NCBI GenBank assembly: GCA_014706295.1
Contig: JACSVZ010000004.1
Span: forward strand, 89,659,047 to 89,723,046
Origin: Lycocorax pyrrhopterus obiensis
Lineage: Eukaryota > Chordata > Aves > Passeriformes > Paradisaeidae
DNA: 64,000 bases
Reading direction: 5' to 3'
Positions within the stretch are counted from its first letter, which is position 1. Every line of letters starts with the position of its first letter. The notes beneath the pieces are model-generated. The model was given only the letters and a program-made list of their open reading frames with translations, had not been told where the DNA came from and did no database searches. Shown one piece after another: positions 11,973-22,264 of the stretch. The position numbers were made by a program, and so were the translations under genes.

Positions 11973-12341
11973 TGTATTGGGTTTGCTTGACCAGGTTTAG
12001 TAGCAGCAGGGCTGTAGGGGTAACTTTTGTGAGAAGCTGCTATGAGTTTCTCCACGTCCAACAGAGCCAATGTCAGCTGATTTCCAGATGGACCCACTGC
12101 GGGCCAAGCCAAGCCCATCAGTGACAGTGGTACAGCCTCTGGGATAACATCATTAAAAGCAGGGGAAAAACCTGTGCAATGGCGATTGAGTGAGCCAGAG
12201 AGAGGAGTGAGAATATGTGACAGCAACAGCTCTGCAGACACCAAGGTCTGTGCAGAAACAGGGGGAGGAGGTAATCCAGGAGCCAGAGCAGAGATTCCCC
12301 TGCAGCTTATGGTGAAGACCATGGTGAGGCAGCTGTGCCCC
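11973..12341 (+). mobile_element. Solo LTR family D, left part, interrupted by LTR E
   Basis: It begins TGTATTGGGTTTG and continues through GTGAGAAGCTGCTATGAG, AGCCAATGTCAGCTG and CTGCAGACACCAAGGTCTG to CAGCTGTGCCCC. A truncated copy of the same start lies at 39739. The text breaks at CCCC (12338-12341) and resumes at 12828. The start could be two bases earlier. An exact target duplication with the far end at 13310 was not found. Confidence 0.75.
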
Positions 12342-12827
12342 TGTCGTGCCTTAGGAATGATACTCCTCAGCTGAGTGCCCCCACCAAGACTCTCCAAAAC
12401 CATGCGTTGGTCTCTTTTACACTCTCCCACAACCTGTGGTGAGGCAGGATGGAGTCGAGAATTGGAGGCACAAAAGGCAAATATCACAGGCTGAGATAAA
12501 AACAGTTTATGGAAACAGCAATGAGATAAGAAAATGAACACTAATGATAAGTAACAGCAATGACATTAATAACAAAAGTATACAAAAAGCGTGATTTGCA
12601 TGCAAATATGGTTACCTCAGACCCCACGACAATGAATAATATTGGGTCTCCCCCTCCACCCCATATTTTTCTTGACTGAAAGGAATGCTGCTCTTCTCCA
12701 AATCGAGAGAGAGTCCCTTTCCCCACCACCCCTGGCAATGCCATAAGTATCGAATAACAGAGTCCTGGCCATGCCCCCTTCCAGCTACTGCAAAAAAATT
12801 AACCCCGTCCTGGCCAAAGCCAGGACA
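12342..12827 (-). mobile_element. Solo LTR family E, nested inside LTR D
   Basis: A 486-bp element bounded by TG...CA: on the minus strand TGTCCTGGCTTTGGCC at 12827 to GGCACGACA at 12342. It is flanked by CCCC (12338-12341 and 12828-12831); with the next two bases the match extends to CCCCTG on both sides, so duplication length is 4 bp if the TG terminus belongs to the LTR. The minus-strand start resembles LTR C (both TGTCCTGG...GTTAATTT...AGCTG), so C and E are related families. Orientation follows from that match. A palindromic octamer site lies at 12594-12607. Confidence 0.8.
12594..12607. promoter_or_regulatory. Palindromic double octamer motif in LTR E
   Basis: ATTTGCATGCAAAT is a perfect 14-bp palindrome holding the POU/Oct octamer ATTTGCAT on each strand. 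It lies in the middle of LTR E, where enhancer sites are expected. Activity is inferred only. Confidence 0.4.
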
Positions 12828-13310
12828 CCCCTGCAGCCATGAAGGTCCACAGTGGAGTAGATATTCACCTTCTGCCAGTGGAGGACCCCAGAATGGAGCA
12901 GGGAAAGAGTGGAAGGAATCCTTCCTCAGAGGAGGAAGGAGCAGCAGAGATGATGTGTGATGAATTGACTGCAGCCTCATTCCCTGCCCCCTGAGCCACA
13001 GTGAGGGAACACATAGGGAAAATTGGGAGCAAAATTAAACCCAGGAAGAAGGGAGGGGTGAAGAGAAGGTGTTTTGATGATTTGGTTTTGTTTCTCATTA
13101 TTCTACTGTGATTTGATTAATAATAAATGAAACTACTTCTCTAAGTCAAGTGTGTTTTGCCCATGACAGTAACTGGTGAGTGATCTCTCCCTGTCCTTAT
13201 CTTGACCCATGAGCCTTTATTTATATTTTCTCTCCCCTCCCCAGCTGAGGAGGAGAAATGATAAGAGTTGCTTTGGTGGGCACCTGGCATCAGCCATGGT
13301 CAATCCACCA
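12828..13310 (+). mobile_element. Solo LTR family D, right part
   Basis: It resumes with CCCCTGCAGCCATGAAGG and runs through GTGTGATGAATTGACTGCAGCC, an AATAAA at 13122-13127, GTGAGTGATCTCTCCCTGTCC and GGCACCTGGCATCAGCC to CAATCCACCA. The AATAAA followed by about 180 bp of U5-like sequence fixes plus orientation. No internal viral sequence follows, so it is solo. Confidence 0.75.
13122..13127 (+). terminator. LTR D polyadenylation signal AATAAA
   Basis: AATAAA in GATTAATAATAAATGAAAC, placed as expected about 180 bp before the LTR 3' end. Confidence 0.45.
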
Positions 13311-13432
13311 CCCAGTGTCCAGGATGTCTCTGTTTCTTGTACTGCCCATCCCAGGAATTAAGTTGGGAATCCACAAGAAGTTGGGAGGGGTCACAGCTGG
13401 GACAGATGACCCAAACCAACCAAACAGATTAA
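13311..13432 (+). mobile_element. LTR family C, right part after LTR D
   Basis: GTTTCTTGTACTGCCC, CACAAGAAGTTGGGAGGGG and CACAGCTGGGACAGATGACCC are typical of the middle of the avian LTR whose left part lies at 11839-11972. It stops at about 13432, next to a CR1, so the far end of LTR C is missing. Confidence 0.6.
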
Positions 13433-13439
13433 GACTGTA

Positions 13440-13907
13440 AGAAGAACATGGATCTGTTGGAGTGAGGCCAGAGGGGGGCCACAAAGATGATCACAGATTT
13501 GGAGCACCTCTCCTATGAAGACAGGCTGAGAGAATTGGGGTTGTTCAGCCTGTAGAAAAGGCTTAGAGCAGACTTTCCAGTAGCCTTCCAGTACCTATGA
13601 GGAAGATGGAGAGAGACTTTTGATAAGGGCATGGAGGGATGGGATGAGGGGGAATGGATTTAAACTGAAAGAGGGTACGTTTTGATTAGATATTAGGATA
13701 AATCTTTTCATCATGAGTGTGGTGAGACACTGGAATAGGTCATCCAGAGAAGTTGTAGATGTCCCATCTCTGGAAGTGCTCAAGGCCAGGTTGGATGGAG
13801 CTTTGAGCTGCTTGCTCTAGTGGAAGGTGGCTGTGCCCATGGCAGCGGGCTTGAACTAGATAATCTTTAAGGTCCTTTCCAATCCAAACCATTATATGAT
13901 TCTATGA
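13440..13907 (+). mobile_element. CR1 LINE 3' end
   Basis: A 5'-truncated CR1 on the plus strand. It starts GAACATGGATCTGTTGGAGTGAG, includes GGAGCACCTCTCCTATGAAGAC, AATTGGGGTTGTTCAGCCTG and GAAGTTGTAGATGTCCC, and ends GATAATCTTTAAGGTCCTTTCC then ATTATATGATTCTATGAC. Only the last codons of ORF2 and the 3' UTR are present. Confidence 0.95.
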
Positions 13908-15983
13908 CATTTCATGCCATACAAAGCCATGTTCTGCAATTACAGCTCTGGGCAAGGAGATGTTCAGAGTTACGAAATTTGTCTTCCTAAGTAACTGTTA
14001 CCAGCGATGAAAACCTGCTTTCCAGCAACCAGCTAAACATTGCCTGTGGATATGAAGTACTGAGTGAATTCCCTATTTTCCTTTGGCTGCATGAACAGCT
14101 TTCCATTATTTATTAAATATTTATTATTGCTTGTTTCATTATCTCAAGCTACGAGTTCTCTCGCTTTTACCCTTTGAAATCACTTCCCACTCCCACTTCA
14201 GAGAGGCAGCAAACAGCTGTGTGCACCTTAGTTGCCTACCAGGCTTTACTCACAAGGCCATAAAATAGGCACCTATTACAGCAGTACAACCTACATTTTT
14301 TGTATAAAGCAATCAGGTTGCCTGTATTCTTAATTGGTGTTTATGATGGCATTGCAGAAAACTTCTGAGCTTCCAAGTCTTTATCAGAGCTGATTCATGA
14401 GAGCTGGGTGCAAGAGAGCAACAAATTCCCCAAAATTCTGTTATAGCTTTGGACAGTTATTTGGATTCCACTTCACCAATGGTAATACCTGGTTTTCTGC
14501 TTAAAGTAATTTTTACTACTTCCAGTTAAGTGTTGAAAATACTTATTTTTCTTAAGCAGACTGCCCCACGTAACTTTTGATCTTAAAGGTCAAAACTCTG
14601 CCATTCATGGGGACTTAAGGCAATGCAGTAATTGCTTTTACTGAGACTAGGCCAGATTTGACATGTTTATTTTCTCACAAACATGCATGCACATTTTCAA
14701 CGTGGTTTCAGTCCTAAATTCTCATATAACACCATTTCTTTCACAGTTCAGAATGATGATTGGCAAAGAAAAATTAAGGGAAAGTGGAGGGGCAGGGAGG
14801 GGGGAAGAGAGAGAGAGAGAATAGAAGAAAACCCAAACCCACATGTACAAATGATCAAATGGTGGATTTAGTATTTTCTCTCTCTCTGTCCAAAAAGTAC
14901 TGATGCTAGAATATTTTATAACAAAATAAAGTTCTATGCTCCAAATTATATCCTTTCTGTCAAGTCTTTTGAAGTCTGAAGAAAGATACTGATGTAAACG
15001 GAACAGAGGGTATTCAATTCCATTTAAGACAATTCACAGTAGAAAATGTTATTAATTTTCTTTACTTTTTATATAGAGAGTGTGGAAAGTTAATTTAATT
15101 ACTATATTTGAAGGGGGTATCTCTTTTTTACTTCTTGGGGGGAATTTTCCACTATCATTAAGTGATCAGAGAAAACTAAAACATCCTATTAAGGTGTGAT
15201 TTTAGAGCACAAATAAGTCCCATGCAAAATGAATCGTTTAGGAAATGTCTAATTAGCTGAATACCTAAAATATGAACCAGTTAACAGTCCAGAACATGTT
15301 TAATTGTGTATTTCAGATTAAAGGCAATTACAATGCCAATTAGTCACGGATAATTTGACACTGGTTGCTACCATATGTAACACTTCGTATTAGATGTCGC
15401 AGATACAATTATTTTGGTTCATCAGAACGTCCTATTTTATATAATTATTTTTCAATGCATTGTAAATAACTGTTTCCTAAATGTTACTCTGCACTTCTCT
15501 TATTTAAATCACAAATTTTTCTCCCCAGAAAACAAGCAGGTGTTCTTCACTGGTTGATTGAAATTGTTTGGAAATTTCAATCCTGAGTGATTTTGCGACA
15601 CTTTCAAAGTGGGAAATCGTAGAAAATGTCAATGAAGTGATTACAGATATTGTTAATGCTGGAGGGAAATCAAAATGTGGCATAAAGAGAATTCCACAGT
15701 GAAGATATACACCAGGAAAAGAAAGGGGAAAATGCATTTTAAAATATATGACACATATAGATTGCAGCTGTAAGCAAGTTATCTTTTGGGATGTGTAGGG
15801 TGTTTGTACTTAACACTGAGCACAAAATATTGAAAAGCATTGTCTACATTTTTTTACTTACTGAATTGAGATTTCTTATCATCTCTATTTATCATCTCTA
15901 TTTTTCAAAACTATCTTGTCATGATGCCAAAAATACCAGCTTTGTAATTGAAAGACAACCTGTTTTTTAAAAGTTACTTTCAC
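13908..15983. other. AT-rich non-coding stretch
   Basis: No gene. A (GA)n run at 14805-14822 is followed by a (CT)n run at 14877-14888, which could pair as a weak hairpin. The part 15180-15440 looks more complex than its surroundings (see separate entry). Confidence 0.5.
15180..15440. other. Candidate conserved non-coding element
   Basis: A repeat-free block with several homeodomain-type words (CTAATTAGC near 15250, GGCAATTACAATGCCAATTAG near 15323) and an inverted GGCA...TGCC pair. Sequence complexity alone suggests a possible enhancer; conservation was not tested. Confidence 0.15.
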
Positions 15984-16815
15984 AGAATCATAGAATATTC
16001 TGAGTTGGAAGGGAATGAACATGGCGTCTGACTCTTAGTCCTGCACTGGACAGCCCCAAGAGACACACCGTGTGCCTGAGTGTTGTCCAAACACTTCTCA
16101 AACTCTGTCAGGCTTGGTGCTGTGACCACTTCCCTGGGGAGCCTGTTCCAGTGCCCAACCACCCTCTGGGTGAAAAACCTTTTCCTGATATCCAGCCTAC
16201 ACCTCCCCTGACACAGATTCAGGCCATTCCCTTAGGTCCTGTCACTGGTCACCACAGAGATCAGTGTCTGCCCCTCCTCTTCCTCTTGTAAGGAAGCTGT
16301 AGACCACAATGAGGTCTCCCGTCTGTCTCCTCTCCTCCAGGCTGAACAGACCAAGGGACCTCAGCTGCTCCTCATACACCTTCCCCTCAAGGCTCTTCAC
16401 CATCTTTGTAGGTCTCTTTTGGATGCTCTCTAACAGTTTAATACCTTTCTTATATTGTAGCACTCAAAACTGCCCCCAAGACTCGAGGTGAGGCTGCCCC
16501 AGTGCAGAGCAGAGAGGGATATTCCCCTCCCTTGCCCAGCTGGTGATGCTGTGCCTGATGCTCCCCAGGACACATTTGGCCCTCCTGGCTGCCAGGGCAC
16601 TGCTGACTCATGTTCAATTTGCCATTGACCAGGACCCCCAGGTCTCTTTCCATGGCACTGCTTTCCAGAATCTCAGTCCCCAGTCTGTCCAAACAGCCAG
16701 GGCTGGTCCATCCCAGGTGCAGAATCCAGCACTTTCCTTTGCTGAACTTCCTATGGTCAGTGATTGCCCAATCCTCTAATTTGTCAAGCTCTCTCTGAAG
16801 GGCGTAATCATCCTG
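15984..16815 (-). mobile_element. CR1 LINE fragment, 3' end plus end of ORF2
   Basis: Reverse-strand CR1 starting with CAGAATCATAGAATATTCTGAG and running back through the 3' UTR into the C-terminal part of the ORF2 polyprotein (endonuclease/reverse transcriptase). Minus-sense open pieces at 15980-16162, 16242-16463 and 16450-16692 are successive parts of that protein broken by frameshifts and stops; one contains SSAMERDLGVLVNGKLNMSQQ. It is 5'-truncated near 16815 and is a dead copy. Confidence 0.93.
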
Positions 16816-16974
16816 AAAGGACTAGAACTGAAATAAAGAAAAAGGAAAACATTAGGATCTTTGGCTTAATGCAGCTCTGGTTTAAACAAATCCATTTTTA
16901 CTGCACCAATACTTAAATCTACAGTACAGAGGCTCAGCTGTCTTAGATCAAAAGCCACATCTGATCCTGACTCT

Positions 16975-17180
16975 CACCCGTGGGCCCACAGCCTAGCACG
17001 TCCCCAGGAAGGTGCCAGATGCTTGGGGCTGGGGCTGCCTCGGTGTCCCCCTGGCTGCCCTGCTTTGGGCTGGGGAGGTGGGACAGGCCCTGGCTGCCCA
17101 GCCACCCCACTAAGACCCTGATGCTCTCTGATCCCAGGAAGCTGCCAGCCCCTGCTCCAAACCCTTCTCCCTGGTCTCTC
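16975..17180. other. GC-rich patch of unknown origin
   Basis: About 200 bp of C/G-rich sequence (many CTGGCTGCC, GGGGCTGG and CCCCAGG words) between a CR1 and an LTR-like piece. Open on both strands for about 95 codons, but neither translation resembles a known protein, and high GC lowers stop frequency. It may be part of an unrecognised repeat. Confidence 0.35.
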
Positions 17181-17184
17181 AAAC

Positions 17185-17482
17185 TGTTGTCAATATGTAA
17201 GGAAGTGTGTGAGCTAAAGGCATGCAAGAACTTGAGAATTAGAGACAGAATTGTAATTGCTGAGAATAGTTAGCAGCTCAAGTATTTAAGAGGAATAGTT
17301 ACATAAAAGGATACAAAACCATAAGAATAAAACCCCAGGGCACCAAACAATGGCAACTCAGAAATCTTGAGGATGTGCCTGACCTAAAGAGCCCTCATAG
17401 AGCTTGGCTTGTCTTCACTTGATTGAGCACTGCCTGAACATTAAAGGCTCATTGTCTCTCCCATCAGGAGTTGTGAGCATAT
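17185..17482 (+). mobile_element. Possible LTR-like fragment
   Basis: About 300 bp starting TGTTGTCAATATGTAAGG and ending GGAGTTGTGAGCA, with TACATAAAAGG (TATA-like, near 17300), AATAAA near 17325 and ATTAAAGGCTCATTGTCTC near 17440. This promoter/poly(A) order resembles a short LTR. No target duplication was identified and the family is not recognised. Confidence 0.25.
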
Positions 17483-20400
17483 TAATATTACACTAACTCA
17501 TTAGGCCAAGCTGTCAGTTGTGTGCATTAGCCGATAAATAATTGATTTGTACATTTAAATTGTGTATTACCAGTTTGTTGACAGTCTGTTTCCAAGTGGT
17601 ATAAATAACCAAAAAAAGCGATACAGAAATGGAGTATTAAAATATTTTCAAATCCTTAGGCACAGACTGAGACTGAGCACAATTGATGGTACTGTTTTAA
17701 TTTATATCAGCATAGTTTTTTTCATTACAACCAATAATCAAAGTGGATTTATGAAAAAGATCTTTTTTATCAATGGAGAACTTTCAATCATTAATTATAA
17801 TTAATTCAATTTTGATTGTTTGTTTGTAAATTTCAGTTTCCTCATCAATTTATTTGAGATAAAATTATTTCATTTCTCACTTAATTTCAAGATTAAAATA
17901 TGACTGATTTTTGTGGTGTTTATATTAAGTCCATATAGAGTGAAGTTATTATGCCTCTTCTGTCTGAATGTTCATAGTAAATCATGTAACAGTTTTGACT
18001 TTGCTCGAAAATGTTCTTCATGTTAACAAAAGTCCCCATATTGCTTATGAAACTTGTATCTCTCAGAGGGTCTTATCCTGCTGGAAATTTTTCATCAGAC
18101 CAAAAAAATTGAGTTGGGCAGTCTGGAAAAGTGAATTAATTCCCTTTAAGTCTGAGTATATGATATTTTTTAATAGTAATGTGATCAATAAGTAACTTAG
18201 GCTCACATAGCAAGACTCCTTTCTGTCAGTGCCCTAGAACTGAGGTAGTAAATTAATCAAGTATACAACACCATAGAACTGTGTAATCTGTAACAGAAAT
18301 TTGCGTAGATATAGGAAATATCTTGCTTCTACTGAAGAGGACAATGAATGTTACCTTAAAAATCAGTATGAAATTTTAAATATAAGAAAACTAATGAAGA
18401 TAAATAAAATTTCCTATGAGCAGTTTTATTTTTCTCCGAAGTTTATCAAGGGTTTAAAAATGTGAACACAAATTACACTGGCTTCTTTCCATCAGAGCCA
18501 GATCTCTGTCTAATAAAGTAAGGAAAGTACTGACTTCTGAGTCCAAAACTCGTCTTAGGGGGGCAAATGATTGAGTTGACCTAATTGCTTAGTTCATTTC
18601 TTTTTATGTTTTATCAGTCAATATATTATTTTTCTCCTCTAAGAATTAATTTATTTCTTTTAAAACTGTGATTCTTGGAAATAAATTTTAAAAAACCTCA
18701 ACCAAACCCACTCTTTTTCGTGGAAAAAAAAAATCTAAGCTATTTCTCTCTCTCATTTCTTCACTCTGAAAGAGTTCATGACAGGACTTATGACCCTTCT
18801 GTCTTTAAAAATCTGAAGAATCAATGGTTAACAGTCATGGAAATAAAATGTGAATATAAGATTAGATGTCTTAGGGAAAGATAAAAGTATGGTTGAGTAA
18901 CTGTGGAGTAGGAAAAGATCTGTAAGAAATCTTTCTATGGCAAACATTAAACTTTGCCAAACAAATGCTATCTCAAATCTCAACATTTTTATTCTCACCA
19001 AGGTAAAATCTAATGTCATTTGAAGTCATTACCTGTTTTTATTTCAGAAATATATTTTTATGTTAGCTCCATCTGACTCCTGTAAGATTGAATTGGGATG
19101 TCTAGTGGGATGGCTGGTGACATTACTGATGTTAACAGCCCTGGCTCCTATCTATGGAGGAGGCTGATCTATCTATGGCACAGCAGCTTGATCCATGCCT
19201 GCTCCCGGTTCAGTGTGGGGCTTTGCCAGCACATCACTATGTGAGTCTGGGAGCATGTGAGGGTGTGAGTTGTCAACTCAGGATTATAAAAGCTCAGGAC
19301 TTCTAACTTTGTCAGCCTTGCAATTCCTTAAGGAGATACCATACACAGAAATCTGAACTGTGATTTTTCTCAATTTAATATAGAAATGTTGGAATCTGGT
19401 CAAAGCTTGGTGCTGTTTGGTGATTCTACTTATGTATTAGAGATAGGGCTAAACATTGGGGGATCATTTACTGATCTATTGCTATTATTTGATATGATGC
19501 TGTTATTTTATATTTCTATCTCTATTTGCATTAATCCATACTATTTTACTTGAATAGCCATTGATATTTCTTAGTTTTCTAAATTATTTACAACATGTTC
19601 AGCTCTTAGGTGTCATCTCTGGTAACATGTGTATGCAGTTCTTACAGTGCAGCTATCTTTGATGAAAGCTGCTATTAAACTTAAACTCGACATGCAATCA
19701 TGTTTCTTGACTTGCTGAGACTTAATCACCAGTGTCTCTCACCTCCCATAGAGATTTACACAGCAAAGGTTTAATAGCTGGCATATCTTAGCATTGCAGG
19801 AGGAGTAAATTGATAGGACATCATGAATCTGAAGTAGATGAAGACCAGGACTGTTAAATTTTGGAATTATGTTGCCATAGTAAATGTCTAGAAGAATGGA
19901 GGAACAGGAAAAAAGTCTGGTTCTATAACATTTACAGTTTTGTCACTTTCCTAATATATTTGTCACTTTTCTAAATGTTTTAATTAATTCTATAGTGTAC
20001 TTTAAAATTTTTTTTTTACACGATATATCAGTTTGCTTTTGCAACATAGTTATTTCTACAGAACGATTGAAATATTTGCTCCTAATGGAACAATACATGC
20101 AAAGCAATGTTAAACATGTATCTTAATTTTATGCTCATATAGAGTTTACCAAGCTCATTATATTTAAAAATTATATAAAACCTTAATCACTACTTTTTCT
20201 TGACTACAATATTTTTCATTCTGAGTTTCACTTATATCTGAAGTGAGGCTGGTTGGATACAAGTACCACACATTATTTTTCTACCTGTTTGCTTCCAGTT
20301 GTTAAATGTCTTCCCATGTGTCACAGCTTGTAAATATTAACAAGTTACACAGCAATTTAATTATTCAGACGAAAGCTTATTCAGTTTGGTCAACATTAAG

Positions 20401-21271
20401 TGACTAACAAAAATATCTAAACTGACATAGATGGGCCTTACATCCCTTCTATAATCAGTAGAATGAGATAGGAAACTCAAAGGCAGATTCTCGTTCCTTC
20501 GTAGAGCACTTTGCTCATCTGAAACAGGAGCTGTTAGCCACTGACTCTGTCACTGGCTTCTTTCCCTTTGATTGTTGCCTCTGTCAAAATATTGTCTTTG
20601 TAAGAGCTCCAAATTGATATCCTTTTTCCTGTCCTTTGAACAATCTTCACAATGCTTTGTTACAACTTTGCTATAAATAACTTTCAGGATCTCACAAGCA
20701 AACAGCACAGGGAAAATGCCCTATAATCGCAGTAACTCTTCTGTAACTGGAAAACTGAGAAGCAGGGATATACTTTAATCAGAACCTTTAGTTCAAGGAG
20801 ATACAAAACTCCTCAGAGAAGTTAGATAAACTACCCAGCTACAGAACATGCTGTACTATATTTTTAATTCACTTGTCTCATAAAATGGCACATAGTTCTG
20901 CTATTTCTATCTATCCAGATAGTAGATAACTCGATACTCTAATGAACCTCTCAAAGAAGAGGGGAAACATTTGAAACTTGGTTCTCTATGTCCTGAAAGA
21001 CTCCAGTAAGCACTGAGCTACTGAAGAGGATACAGATTTCCTCCAGGTATAAATTTAAATAGCTGTCATATTCATGGAGGTCCATCACCAGCTTCTGCCT
21101 GGAATGTAGCACTGTTGAGCATAACTCTCTAGCTGCATCCATCCAGCCAATTCCTAATCCACCAAATGGTCCATGCTTCAAATCCATATCTCTCCAATTT
21201 AGTGACCTACTGCAATACAGCATAAGAGTGTGAGGGGGAGAAAAGGAGCCACTACCTCCTTCTGCATTATG
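17483..21271. other. AT-rich non-coding stretch
   Basis: No gene, RNA or transposon recognised. The 66-102 codon open frames here lack domain features. It ends at the left LTR of provirus A. Confidence 0.5.
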
Positions 21272-21627
21272 TGTGGGAGCCAGCGAACATGCCTTTGTGT
21301 TGGGGTGACCGGAGCGAGCTCCCCTCGGGGTTCATTGCCCTTTGGCATGATCTGTCCTGGTTTGAATTCCCCGGTTGGCTTTCAGCCTCGTCACTCCCCC
21401 AGAGCTCTCCCATTGGTCCCCGTTCCCTAATCCCGCCTTTCCCCCGGCCCCGGGGAAAAACCCTCAGTGAGCCATTGTCCTCTGAATTTGCTTGCCTGCC
21501 CTTCGAAGGTGCAGATGTAATAAACTCTCGGAATGAAGGAAAAGCAAATTCCCTTCCCGCCTCTTTGTTACTGACTTAATACTGAACCTGCCTGTGCACT
21601 CAGGGAGCCAGGCAGGTCGGTATTAAT
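21272..21627 (+). mobile_element. Provirus A, 5' LTR
   Basis: A 356-bp LTR from TGTGGGAGCC to CGGTATTAAT, closely matching the LTR at 25592-25945. By-eye alignment finds about 30 differences, roughly 8-9 percent. It has an inverted CCAAT (CCATTGG, near 21408) and AATAAA at 21519-21524. The primer-binding site follows directly. Flanking host bases on the two sides do not give a clean duplication. Confidence 0.92.
21519..21524 (+). terminator. Provirus A 5' LTR AATAAA
   Basis: AATAAA in GATGTAATAAACTCTCGG, conserved in the 3' LTR at 25837-25842. Confidence 0.5.
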
Positions 21628-21645
21628 TGGCACCCAGAATGTGGA
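21628..21645 (+). other. Primer-binding site, tRNA-Lys-like
   Basis: TGGCACCCAGAATGTGGA starts immediately after the LTR. TGGC-CCCA and the -GTGG- block resemble the tRNA-Lys(1,2) primer site of betaretrovirus-like elements, with several mismatches. Its place right after the LTR supports a primer-binding role; the tRNA assignment is weaker. Confidence 0.55.
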
Positions 21646-21865
21646 GCAGCCTTGAACTGACCATGAAGAGCGTCTCCAGGATGGCTTCGCCACTGGAATT
21701 GAAAGTCGCCTTTCTGAGCAGCCATAACTCCAAAGAAACCTCCGAGTTTTGTCAGGGATTGCAGCGGGGGGACTGGCAACCTTCCAGATAAGAGAGAAGA
21801 TCGGTCCAGTCAGTAGACCGCTCTCGAGAATTTTATTTGACCCCTGAAGGTAAAATGGGTCACTT

Positions 21866-22191
21866 TTGTATCCTTTTTTGTTAATTTCCTTTTATCTCGA
21901 GAGTTGGGAAGAGAGGGAGTTGGGGGCAAAATTCTCTCGTCTCCTATGGGAAGTTTTTCTCCCAGTTCTAAAAGTCCTTGTTCGGGAAAATTTACGTTAT
22001 ACCAGGGAAGGTTTAAAACATTTTGTTCAGTGGCTTTTTAAACAGTGGCTAGTTGAGTAGTTAAAACGTTTTGTTCGATGGTTGTTTATGTCGGGAAAAG
22101 GATATTTGCTTTATAAGCTAGCAAAAGCTATTGATAGTTTTGTAAAACGATTTAAAAATGTTAACCCCAGTTTAAAAAACTCTTTACCAGT
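21866..22191 (+). pseudogene. Possible gag matrix remnant of provirus A
   Basis: An open frame ending at a TAG (22058-22060) reads on in the same frame up to the LTR B insertion. It contains the helical, basic and aromatic segment VLVRENLRYTREGLKHFVQW, the general style of a betaretroviral matrix N-terminus. A Met-Gly start suited to myristoylation lies at 21946 but in another frame, so at least one frameshift as well as the amber stop separates it from an intact gene. LKxFVxWLF occurs twice, 48 bp apart (22013 and 22061), suggesting a partial tandem duplication. Homology is inferred from style and position only. Confidence 0.35.
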
Positions 22192-22230
22192 TGTCGTGGT
22201 TTGACTTAAACTGACAGGCAGTTCTTCAGA

Positions 22231-22264
22231 CCAATCACGCTTCTCTCAATTCTACATATAAAAA
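22231..22264 (+). promoter_or_regulatory. LTR B core promoter (CCAAT and TATA)
   Basis: CCAAT at 22231-22235 and CATATAAAAA at 22255-22264, about 20 bp apart, located 40-70 bp into the LTR. Transcription would be expected to start near 22285-22295. This U3 is unusually short and the R region unusually long (over 900 bp to AATAAA). Confidence 0.55.

Noticed and set aside
11948..12541. 197-codon minus-strand open frame
   Set aside because: It spans the junction of LTR D and nested LTR E, so it cannot be an ancestral gene.
14805..14888. (GA)n and (CT)n runs as a functional hairpin
   Set aside because: Short simple repeats with a long loop; no support beyond composition.
21200..21271. TGCAATAC near 21211 and TGCAATACC after 25947, considered as the target duplication of provirus A
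   Set aside because: The left copy is some 50 bp from the LTR start, and the sequence before the 3' LTR shows the LTR does not extend that far.
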